A DNA stretch of 64,000 bases. Source: Novosphingobium sp. TH158 (lineage in GTDB: Bacteria; Pseudomonadota; Alphaproteobacteria; Sphingomonadales; Sphingomonadaceae). Made by a program: the position numbers and the translations under genes. The notes beneath the pieces are model-generated. The model was not told the DNA's origin, did no database searches, and saw only the letters and a list, made by a program, of their open reading frames with translations. Position 1 is the stretch's first letter; each line of letters begins with the position of its first letter. The stretch lies in assembly GCF_002855555.1 (NCBI RefSeq), contig NZ_PKRT01000001.1:1516001-1580000 (forward strand), given 5' to 3'. This document shows, one piece after another, positions 33,696 through 40,769 of this stretch.

Positions 33696-34900
33696 TGGCC
33701 GAATTGACGATCGGTTTCCTCCCTCTGGTCGATGCCTGCCTGCCGATCCTTGCGCGCGAACACGGCTTTGCCGAGGCCGAGGGGATTTCCCTGCGGCTGC
33801 TCAAGGACATGAGCTGGGCCACGGTGCTCGACCGGCTACTCTATGGCCACAGCGATGCCGCACACATGGTCGCGCCGCTGGCGATTGCGGCGACTCTGGG
33901 GCGCGGGCGGCCGGCGCAGCCTCTCTCGGTGCCTTTCGTGCTCGGGCTGAATGGCAATGCGATCACCCTGCGGCCCGAGCTTGCCGATCAGGTCTGCCCC
34001 AAGGGGCAACTCGGCGATCCCCGGGAAGTTGGCGCATCGCTGCTCAAGGTGGCAACCGCGCGGGCGCAGCAGGGGCGCCCCCTGCGCTTTGGCGTGGTCC
34101 ATCGCTATTCGAGCCACAACTACATGCTGCGCTACTGGCTTGCGGCCAGCGGCATCCGGCCCGACCATGATGTAGAGATCGTCACCATCGCGCCGCCCTT
34201 CTGCACCGATGCCCTTGATGCTGGCGAAGTGGACGGGATCTGCGTGGGCGAGCCGTGGAACTCCGTCGCTGTCGAGCGCGGCGCCGGCCGCATCGTACTG
34301 GTCACGGCTCAGGTCTGGCGGCGCGGGGTGGAAAAGGTGCTGGCCCTGCGCGAACCGGTGCTGGAAGCACGGCACGAGGAGGTGGAAGCCTTGGTCCGCG
34401 CGCTGATCGCCACCGCGCGCCATTTCGTCGATCCGGAGAATTGGGACACGAACGCCGCAATCCTTGCCCGACCCGAATACCTTGACGGGTCGGCCGAGCT
34501 GATCCGCCGAGCCATCGCCGATCGCCTGCTATTGGCGCAAGGCGAGGAACCGATCCATTTTCCGGATTTCATGTTCCAGTATCGCGAAGCTGCGAACTTC
34601 CCCTGGGTCAGCCAGGCCGAGTGGCTATATACCCAGATGGTGCGCTGGGACGGCGGCGGATTCGTCGCCGCCGATGCCGCCAAGGCCGCCCGCGTGTTCC
34701 GGCCCGACGTATACCGCAGTGCACTATTGGGCACGGCCGAACCGCTGCCGGGCGCCAGCTCGAAGGTCGAAGGCAGCCTTGGCGGACCGACCGTGGTGGG
34801 CACCCAGCAGGGCCTTATCACCATGGAACGAAACGCCTTTTTCGATGGCCGCGTGTTCGATCCGGCTGACCTTCCCGGATATCTCGCCAGCCTGCCCTGA
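33692..34900 (+). CDS. nasS: NasS-type soluble nitrate/nitrite sensor
   Basis: The 402-residue protein belongs to the NrtA/CmpA substrate-binding family (LTIGFLPLVDACLPIL, RYSSHNYMLRYWLAASG, ICVGEPWNSVAV) but has no signal peptide or lipobox, which marks it as the cytoplasmic NasS sensor. It should sequester NasT when nitrate and nitrite are absent. The start is the first ATG of ATGATGG overlapping the nasT stop. Compare the related but exported NrtA at 35121-36551, which shares the N-Y-I/M-L-R-Y-W-L-A segment. Confidence 0.9.
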   Translation: MMAELTIGFLPLVDACLPILAREHGFAEAEGISLRLLKDMSWATVLDRLLYGHSDAAHMVAPLAIAATLGRGRPAQPLSVPFVLGLNGNAITLRPELADQVCPKGQLGDPREVGASLLKVATARAQQGRPLRFGVVHRYSSHNYMLRYWLAASGIRPDHDVEIVTIAPPFCTDALDAGEVDGICVGEPWNSVAVERGAGRIVLVTAQVWRRGVEKVLALREPVLEARHEEVEALVRALIATARHFVDPENWDTNAAILARPEYLDGSAELIRRAIADRLLLAQGEEPIHFPDFMFQYREAANFPWVSQAEWLYTQMVRWDGGGFVAADAAKAARVFRPDVYRSALLGTAEPLPGASSKVEGSLGGPTVVGTQQGLITMERNAFFDGRVFDPADLPGYLASLP

Positions 34901-34911
34901 CGAAAAATTTA

Positions 34912-34927
34912 TGCTGCACTGCAAAAA
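34912..34927 (+). promoter_or_regulatory. 16-bp element shared by the two nitrate operons (copy 1)
   Basis: TGCTGCACTGCAAAAA occurs here and again, identical, at 40564-40579. Each copy is followed 19-20 bases after its start by CTTGCC, which could contain a -35 box, and lies 68-70 bases before the first leader hairpin. It is probably an activator or promoter element. Confidence 0.55.
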
Positions 34928-34979
34928 TCGCTTGCCGATGCATCCGCGAATCGCTTAGCAATAGCTCTGCAGGAGCGGG

Positions 34980-35089
34980 GCGGACCAAGGAAGGGCCGCG
35001 GTTTTCCGCCTTGCAACCAGTTTCACATTGCGTGGCAACGGAGCCGCCCGACCTGACCCTCTACCGGGGTCTGTTCGAGGCGGTTTTTT
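34980..35089 (+). promoter_or_regulatory. ANTAR-target leader RNA before nrtA (hairpins P1 and P2 plus terminator)
   Basis: P1 (34980-34999) has loop AAGGAA and P2 (35032-35047, stem GTGGC/GCCGC) has loop AACGGA. Both are six-base loops with A at position 1 and G at 4, the known ANTAR signature. The 3' arm of P2 is also the 5' arm of a terminator stem, CCGCC (35044-35048) with GGCGG (35079-35083), followed by six T. The folds are therefore mutually exclusive, so NasT bound to P2 would permit read-through. Confidence 0.85.
35044..35089 (+). terminator. regulated intrinsic terminator in the nrtA leader
   Basis: The stem CCGCC/GGCGG encloses an inner GACCC/GGGTC hairpin and ends in TTTTTT at 35084-35089, 31 bases before the nrtA start. 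It shares bases with hairpin P2 of the leader. Confidence 0.75.
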
Positions 35090-35120
35090 GTTGTTCGCGC
35101 TTCAGACGGGGTACGGCGCG

Positions 35121-36551
35121 ATGGCACAGTGTTCGGCAATTCGTTTCGACAGGCGCGGCATGGTGGCAGCGCTGCTGCTGGCAAGCGCACTCGCCGGCTG
35201 CGGCAGCTCCGGCGGCGATGACCCGGCCCCGACCGGCGACATCGCCAGGATCGCGGGCGAAAAGGGTATCGAGAAATCGAATCTGAAGCTCGGCTTCATC
35301 AAGCTGACCGACATCGCTCCGCTGGTCGTCGCCAAGGAAAAGGGCTTCTTCGCCGAGGAAGGACTTAACGTGACGCTAGAGCCGCAGGCCAACTGGAAGG
35401 TGCTGCTGGACGGCGTGACCGGCGGCCAGCTCGACGGCGCACACATGCTGGCGGGCCAGGTCCTCGCATCGGGCGCAGGCATCGGCGCCAGGCAGAAGCT
35501 GGTAACCCCCTTCAGCCTCGACCTCAACGGCAAGGGCGTGACAATCTCCAACCAGGTCTACGGCCTTATCGCCCCCGGCCTGCCCAAGGGGCCGGATGGC
35601 AAGGTTACGCACCCCGTTTCCGCCGCAGCGCTGAAACCCGTGGTCGAAAAGTTCAAGGCCGAGGGCAAGCCCTTCAAGATGGGCATGGTCTTCCCCGTCT
35701 CCACGCACAACTACATCCTGCGCTACTGGCTGGCGGCTGGCGGGCTGAACCCCGGTTACTACCTGCCCGGCGACACCGCGGGCACCACCCGCGCGGAAGT
35801 GCAGCTTTCGGTCACCCCGCCGCCGCAGATGCCCGCCACGCTGGAGGCCGGCACGATCAACGGCTATTCGGTGGGCGAACCCTGGAACCAGGCCGCCGTC
35901 GCCAAGAAGATCGGTGTGCCGATCATCGTCGACCCCGACATTGCCGGGACGACGGGCGACAAGGTCTTTGGCCTGACCGAGGACTTCGCCAAGGCCAATC
36001 CCAAGACCACCCAGGCGCTGACCCGCGCGCTGATCCGCGCCTCGATGTGGCTCGATGCAGAGGGCGGCAAGAACCGGCCCGAGGCGGTGAAGCTGCTCGC
36101 CTCGCCCAAATATGTCGGCGCGGACGAGAAGGTGCTGATGGCATCGATGACCGGCAAGTTCACCTTCGGCGAAGGCGACACGCGCGACACGCCGGAGTTC
36201 AACCTGTTCTTCGACCAGCAAGCGAGCTACCCCTTCTGGTCGGACGCCATCTGGTTCCTGACGCAGATGCGCCGCTGGGGCCAGATCGCCGAAGCCAAGC
36301 CCGACCAGTGGTATCTTGATACGGCCAAGGCGGTCTATCGCACCGACATCTACGATACCGCCGCCGCCAGCCTGGTGGCCGAGGGCAAGGCTCCGGCCGC
36401 TGCCTTTCCCAAGAGCGACGGCTTCCGCACCTACACTCGCAAGGCGATCGACGGCGTGACCTTCGATCCGAAGAAGCCCGCCGCCTATGCGGCCGGTTTC
36501 GCCATTGGCCTGAAGGACGGCCAGACCGTTACCCCGGCCGGCGTGAAGTAA
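35121..36551 (+). CDS. nrtA: nitrate ABC transporter substrate-binding lipoprotein NrtA
   Basis: The 476-residue protein has a lipoprotein signal: basic IRFDRRG, a hydrophobic core, then lipobox LAGC at about residues 24-27. Substrate-binding repeats of the NrtA/CmpA family follow ([45 protein letters not shown]). It should capture nitrate or nitrite in the periplasm for NrtB and NrtCD. The ATG at 35121 gives the full signal peptide; an ATG at 35160 would lose the basic part. It is the first gene after the NasT-responsive leader. It is a homologue of NasS but exported. Confidence 0.92.
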   Translation: MAQCSAIRFDRRGMVAALLLASALAGCGSSGGDDPAPTGDIARIAGEKGIEKSNLKLGFIKLTDIAPLVVAKEKGFFAEEGLNVTLEPQANWKVLLDGVTGGQLDGAHMLAGQVLASGAGIGARQKLVTPFSLDLNGKGVTISNQVYGLIAPGLPKGPDGKVTHPVSAAALKPVVEKFKAEGKPFKMGMVFPVSTHNYILRYWLAAGGLNPGYYLPGDTAGTTRAEVQLSVTPPPQMPATLEAGTINGYSVGEPWNQAAVAKKIGVPIIVDPDIAGTTGDKVFGLTEDFAKANPKTTQALTRALIRASMWLDAEGGKNRPEAVKLLASPKYVGADEKVLMASMTGKFTFGEGDTRDTPEFNLFFDQQASYPFWSDAIWFLTQMRRWGQIAEAKPDQWYLDTAKAVYRTDIYDTAAASLVAEGKAPAAAFPKSDGFRTYTRKAIDGVTFDPKKPAAYAAGFAIGLKDGQTVTPAGVK

Positions 36552-36564
36552 GGACCCCGATACC

Positions 36565-37563
36565 ATGAACGCTACCGCAGCAGTGAAGGACACCTTCGAA
36601 GTGGACCAGGAGATTGCCCCACCTGCCGAGATGGCGAAGCCTGCTCCGGCAGAGCCGGTGAAGGCCGGCCTGCCCTTCGGCCTAAAGCTGCCGCCGGCCC
36701 GTGCCGTCTTTGACGCAACATGGCCGCCGGCAGCCGGTATCGGGGGCTTCCTGCTGCTCTGGGCCCTGCTCGCGCCCCTTGTGAAGACCTCGCTCGGCAC
36801 CCTGCCGGGACCGGGCGATGTCTGGACCGCCTTCACCGGCCTGATGGGCGAGGCAGCGGCATCACGCGCCGAAGCGGCAGCCATCGAGGCGAGCGGCGGC
36901 AGCTTTACCGGGCCGCCCAGCTTCACAGACCAGATCGTCACCTCGCTGCACACGGTTGCGCTCGGCTTCATCCTCGCCAGCCTTGTCGCCGTACCGCTGG
37001 GGCTGGTCGCCGGAATGTCGAAGCGGATCAACGCGGCGATCAACCCCCTGATCCAGGTCATGCGCCCGGTCAGCCCGCTGGCATGGCTGCCGATCGTGAC
37101 GATGTTGGTCTCGGCATCGATGTCGAGCGGGGATGACAGCTTCCTGCCGAAGAGCTTCGTGATCTCGGCCGTGGTGGTCATGCTCTGCTCGCTGTGGCCG
37201 ACACTCATCAACACCGCCGTCGGCACCGCCTCCATCGACAAGGACCTGATCAACGTCGGCCGTGTGCTCAAGCTCGGCTGGGCAGCGCGGCTCACGAAGC
37301 TGGTCCTGCCCAGCTCGCTGCCCTTCATCTTCACCGGCATGCGCCTTTCGCTCGGCACTGGCTGGATGGTGCTGATCGCGGCGGAAATGCTGGCGCAGAA
37401 CCCCGGCCTGGGCAAGTTCGTCTGGGACGAGTTCCAGAACGGCAGCGAAAAGTCGCTCGCCCGCATCATGGTCGCCGTGGTGGTCATCGGCCTGATCGGC
37501 TTCGCCCTCGACCGCATCATGATGGTGCTGCAATCCTTCGTCAGCCGCAACCGGACCTTCTGA
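36565..37563 (+). CDS. nrtB: nitrate ABC transporter permease NrtB
   Basis: The 332-residue protein has a long hydrophilic N-terminus of about 50 residues, then membrane segments and the permease EAA-like loop (DKDLINVGRVLKLGWAARLT, next to VLPSSLPFIFTG). It should form the inner-membrane channel as a homodimer. A loop of about 40 residues (SRAEAAAIEASGGSFTGPPS) between the first two membrane segments is longer than I expect for this family. It lies 13 bases after nrtA and 2 bases before the ATPase gene, so they are co-transcribed. Confidence 0.92.
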   Translation: MNATAAVKDTFEVDQEIAPPAEMAKPAPAEPVKAGLPFGLKLPPARAVFDATWPPAAGIGGFLLLWALLAPLVKTSLGTLPGPGDVWTAFTGLMGEAAASRAEAAAIEASGGSFTGPPSFTDQIVTSLHTVALGFILASLVAVPLGLVAGMSKRINAAINPLIQVMRPVSPLAWLPIVTMLVSASMSSGDDSFLPKSFVISAVVVMLCSLWPTLINTAVGTASIDKDLINVGRVLKLGWAARLTKLVLPSSLPFIFTGMRLSLGTGWMVLIAAEMLAQNPGLGKFVWDEFQNGSEKSLARIMVAVVVIGLIGFALDRIMMVLQSFVSRNRTF

Positions 37564-37565
37564 CC

Positions 37566-39248
37566 ATGACCCAGACCCCCATCCTTTCCCTTCGCGGCGT
37601 GACCAAGCGCTACGCCTCGGCGAGCGGCACCAGCGAAGTCCTCGGCGGTATCGATCTCGATGTGCGCGAAGGCGAATTCATCGCCGTCCTCGGCTTCTCC
37701 GGCGCGGGCAAGACCACGCTGGTTTCGACCATCGCCGGCTTGATCGAACCCGACGAGGGCGAGATCCTGCTTCGCGGCGTGACCGTAGACGGACCCGGCA
37801 AGGACCGGGGCTTGGTCTTCCAGTCCTACTCGCTGTTCCCCTGGCTGACCGTGGAGGCCAATGTCGCGCTCGCAGTCGACGCCGTCCACAAGGACCGCAG
37901 CGCCGAAGACCGGGCCGCTCTGGTGCGGCAGAAGGTCGAACTGGTCGGGCTCGGCCACGCGATGGACCGTAAGCCCGCGCAGCTTTCGGGCGGCATGCGC
38001 CAGCGCGTCGCCGTGGCCCGCGCGCTCGCCATGGAGCCGGAAATTCTGCTGCTCGACGAGCCGCTTTCCGCGCTCGATGCCTTGACCCGCGCCAAGTTGC
38101 AGGACGAGATCGAGCGCATCCGCAAGGAAGAGAAGCGCACGATCATCCTCGTCACCAACGATGTCGACGAGGCGCTGCTGCTGGCGGATCGCGTGGCCGT
38201 GCTCACCCCCGCCCCCGCCGCCACCATCGGCCGGATCTTCGACGTCGCCATCCCCCGCCCGCGCGATCGCGAGGCGGTGAACGACGATGCCGCGTTCCAG
38301 GCCCTGCGGCGCGAGATCGTCAATTACCTTGGCTCGCTGGTGGCGCAGAAGCAGGCGGGCGGCAGCGACTATGGCAACCTGCCAAACGTTACTCCGCTCG
38401 ACCTTGCACCGCTTCCCAAGGCCTATGTCGAGGCCGCCAAGGGCAACAACGCGCGGCGCTATCTGGAATTCTACAACCTCCACAAGGTCTACCCCACGCC
38501 CAAGGGGCCGCTGATCGTGGTCGAGAATTTCAACCTGCTGATGGACAAGGGCGAGTTCATCTCGCTGATCGGCCATTCGGGCTGCGGCAAGTCGACCGTG
38601 CTGACCATGGCCTCGGGCCTCAACGCGATCAGCAAGGGTTCGATCATTCTCGACAACCGCGAGGTTGACGCAGCTGGGCCGGACAAGGCCGTAGTCTTCC
38701 AGGCACCCAGCCTGATGCCATGGCTGACCGCACGGCAGAACGTCGCGCTCGGCGTGGAGCGGGTCTATCCGCACGCATCCAAGGCCGAACGCCGCGAGAT
38801 CGTCGACTATTACCTCGAACGCGTCGGACTTGCCGATGCGCGCGACAAGCTGGCGGCGGAGATGTCGAACGGCATGCGCCAGCGCGTCGGCATCGCCCGC
38901 GCCTTTGCTCTGAGCCCGCGCCTGCTGCTGCTCGACGAGCCCTTCGGCATGCTCGACAGCCTGACCCGCTGGGACCTGCAGGACGTGCTGGTCGAAGTGT
39001 GGAACCGCACCAAGGTGACTGCGATCATGGTGACGCACGATGTCGACGAGGCGATCCTGCTGGCCGACCGCGTGGTGATGATGACCAACGGCCCCAACGC
39101 CACCATCGGCAAGATCCTGAAGGTCGACCTGCCGCGCCCGCGCGACCGCAAGGCGCTGCTCAAGGACCCGCAGTTCTACGCTTACCGGCAGGAGGTTCTG
39201 CACTTCCTCGCCGAATACGACCACGGACCGGACGCAGAGGCGGCCTGA
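37566..39248 (+). CDS. nrtCD: nitrate ABC transporter ATP-binding protein, two fused nucleotide-binding domains
   Basis: The 560-residue protein contains two complete ABC domains. The first has Walker A GFSGAGKTT near residue 45, signature LSGGMRQRVAV and Walker B ILLLDEPLSALD. The second has Walker A GHSGCGKST near residue 343, signature MSNGMRQRVGI (Asn in place of the first Gly) and Walker B LLLLDEPFGMLD. In cyanobacteria NrtC and NrtD are separate ATPases; here they are one chain. NrtC-like C-terminal regulatory domains are absent. It energises nitrate import with NrtB. It is followed by the outer-membrane channel gene after 53 bases. Confidence 0.92.
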   Translation: MTQTPILSLRGVTKRYASASGTSEVLGGIDLDVREGEFIAVLGFSGAGKTTLVSTIAGLIEPDEGEILLRGVTVDGPGKDRGLVFQSYSLFPWLTVEANVALAVDAVHKDRSAEDRAALVRQKVELVGLGHAMDRKPAQLSGGMRQRVAVARALAMEPEILLLDEPLSALDALTRAKLQDEIERIRKEEKRTIILVTNDVDEALLLADRVAVLTPAPAATIGRIFDVAIPRPRDREAVNDDAAFQALRREIVNYLGSLVAQKQAGGSDYGNLPNVTPLDLAPLPKAYVEAAKGNNARRYLEFYNLHKVYPTPKGPLIVVENFNLLMDKGEFISLIGHSGCGKSTVLTMASGLNAISKGSIILDNREVDAAGPDKAVVFQAPSLMPWLTARQNVALGVERVYPHASKAERREIVDYYLERVGLADARDKLAAEMSNGMRQRVGIARAFALSPRLLLLDEPFGMLDSLTRWDLQDVLVEVWNRTKVTAIMVTHDVDEAILLADRVVMMTNGPNATIGKILKVDLPRPRDRKALLKDPQFYAYRQEVLHFLAEYDHGPDAEAA

Positions 39249-39301
39249 CGCTATCCGGGGAGGATGCCTGAAGGAGTCAAGGCTTCTCAGGAGGGAAAAA
39301 G

Positions 39302-40555
39302 ATGAGGAAAATCGTTCTGGCGGCGACCGCACTCGCGGCGCCGGTCGCCCTTGCTCACCCTGCGCTTGCTGCCCCCGGAGATCCGGTAAAGATCGCCGGC
39401 GGGCTCAGCCTCGATCCGATTTTCGACATGCGGCTGCGCTATGAGAATGTCGACCAGCCGGCGACCAATGCCGATGCCGTGACCCTGCGCGTGCGCGCGG
39501 GAGCGGAGCTGAAGCATGCCAGCGGCCTGTCGCTGCTGGCGGAGGCCGAGGGCACGCTCGGCGTGGTCAATGATTACAACGCCTTCCCCTTCGTCATCGC
39601 CGACAGCCAGCGCCGCCCCGCCTTCTCGGTCGTTGCGGACCCGATGAACATCGACCTCAACCGCCTGCAGGTGCAGTACAAGTCCAAGCCGCTCACCGCC
39701 ACGGTCGGGCGCCAGCGCATCAACCTCGATGACCAGCGCTTCGTCGGCTCCGTCGCCTGGCGCCAGAACGAGCAGACTTTCGACGCGGTGCGCGCCGAGG
39801 CCAGCCTCGGTCCGGTCAGCCTGGATGCGACCTATGCGATCAGCCAGCGCACGATCTTCGGCTTCGATGCTGGTCCGCGCACGGCCTATGACGGCGATTT
39901 CGTGTTCCTCGGCGCAGGCGCAAAGCTGGGGCCGGTGAACCTCAAGGCATTCGGCTACCTGCTCGATTTCGACACCAAGGAGCAGGCGGGCGCCCTCGCC
40001 ACCACCAATGCCGATACGATGACGCTGGGCGCAAGGGCGACGGCGAGCTTCAAGCTTGCGCCCAAGACCACGCTGAACCTCGCCGCCAGCTATGCCCGCC
40101 AGTCCGACTATCAGGACAACCCGGCGAGTTACGGCGTCGATTACATCGCGGCGGAAGCAGGCTTGGCCTTTGGCCCGCTGGGATTGACGGCGGGCTATGA
40201 ACAGCTTGGCTCCGATGGGGTGCGCAGCGTTCAGACGCCGATGGCTACCCTGCACAAGTTCCAGGGCTGGGCCGACCTGTTCCTTACAACCCCCGCAGCG
40301 GGGATCGAGGACATCTACGGCGGCCTGTCCTGGAAGTTCGCGGGCGTGAAAGCGCTGCCGGGACTCAACGCGGCCTTCACCTATCACCGCTACGAAAGCG
40401 CATTCGGATCGGTGCATTACGGTGACGAATGGAACGCATCGATCGGCTTCAAGCTGAAGCGTATCACGGTGTTCGCCAAGTACGCCGATTACGACGCGGA
40501 CCTGTTCGGCAGCGATACGAAGAAGTTCTGGCTGCAGCTCGAAATGGCGTACTGA
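39302..40555 (+). CDS. outer-membrane beta-barrel channel, alginate-export-domain family
   Basis: The 417-residue protein has a signal peptide (MRKIVLAATALAAPVALA, cleaved near ALAA) and alternating amphipathic strands ending in LQLEMAY, a typical barrel terminus. It has the VGRQRINLDDQRFVG segment common to this family. These barrels form passive pores. Here, in the nitrate operon, it probably lets nitrate cross the outer membrane. The ribosome site AGGAGGG lies nine bases before the ATG. It closes the nrtA operon; the next leader begins within 80 bases. Confidence 0.82.
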   Translation: MRKIVLAATALAAPVALAHPALAAPGDPVKIAGGLSLDPIFDMRLRYENVDQPATNADAVTLRVRAGAELKHASGLSLLAEAEGTLGVVNDYNAFPFVIADSQRRPAFSVVADPMNIDLNRLQVQYKSKPLTATVGRQRINLDDQRFVGSVAWRQNEQTFDAVRAEASLGPVSLDATYAISQRTIFGFDAGPRTAYDGDFVFLGAGAKLGPVNLKAFGYLLDFDTKEQAGALATTNADTMTLGARATASFKLAPKTTLNLAASYARQSDYQDNPASYGVDYIAAEAGLAFGPLGLTAGYEQLGSDGVRSVQTPMATLHKFQGWADLFLTTPAAGIEDIYGGLSWKFAGVKALPGLNAAFTYHRYESAFGSVHYGDEWNASIGFKLKRITVFAKYADYDADLFGSDTKKFWLQLEMAY

Positions 40556-40563
40556 GGTGAAAT

Positions 40564-40579
40564 TGCTGCACTGCAAAAA
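40564..40579 (+). promoter_or_regulatory. 16-bp element shared by the two nitrate operons (copy 2)
   Basis: It is identical to the copy at 34912-34927 and followed by CTTGCC at 40584-40589. TTGCCA at 40585-40590 with TAGTCT at 40608-40613 (17-base spacer) could be the nirB promoter, which would put the element just upstream of the -35. Confidence 0.55.
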
Positions 40580-40633
40580 AGTCCTTGCCAGCAGGGGGCG
40601 GGTTCCATAGTCTTCCCCTGACCCGGCACACCG

Positions 40634-40742
40634 CCGCCCAAGGAAGGGCGGGCAACGGCGCCGGACATACAATCGAACACACGTGGCAACGAAGCCGCCT
40701 GTTTCCGTCCCTTCATCGGGCCGGTTGCAAGGCGGCTTTTTT
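40634..40742 (+). promoter_or_regulatory. ANTAR-target leader RNA before nirB (hairpins P1 and P2 plus terminator)
   Basis: P1 (40634-40651) is a perfect CCGCCC/GGGCGG stem with loop AAGGAA. P2 (40683-40698) is GTGGC/GCCGC with loop AACGAA. Both loops have A1 and G4. The 3' arm of P2 lies inside the 5' arm of the terminator, so the two folds compete. The layout matches the nrtA leader, with a linker of 31 bases against 32. Confidence 0.88.
40692..40742 (+). terminator. regulated intrinsic terminator in the nirB leader
   Basis: AAGCCGCC (40692-40699) pairs with GGCGGCTT (40731-40738), enclosing a smaller CCG/CGG hairpin, and runs into TTTTTT at 40737-40742, 28 bases before the nirB start. Confidence 0.78.
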
Positions 40743-40769
40743 CGTTGCGCGTATGCCAAGGAGACCAAG

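Noticed and set aside
34931..34940. A sigma-54 promoter in front of nrtA
   Set aside because: A TTGC is present but the required GG at the -24 position is missing, so I do not call it.
35376..39332. A 1318-codon reverse-strand frame opposite nrtA-nrtB-nrtCD
   Set aside because: It is antisense to well-recognised nitrate transporter genes and has no domain likeness, so it is a coding shadow caused by high GC.
40683..40769. Upstream GTG start for nirB at 40683
   Set aside because: It lies in hairpin P2 and the terminator of the leader RNA. The GTG at 40770 has AAGGAG upstream and better matches NirB length.
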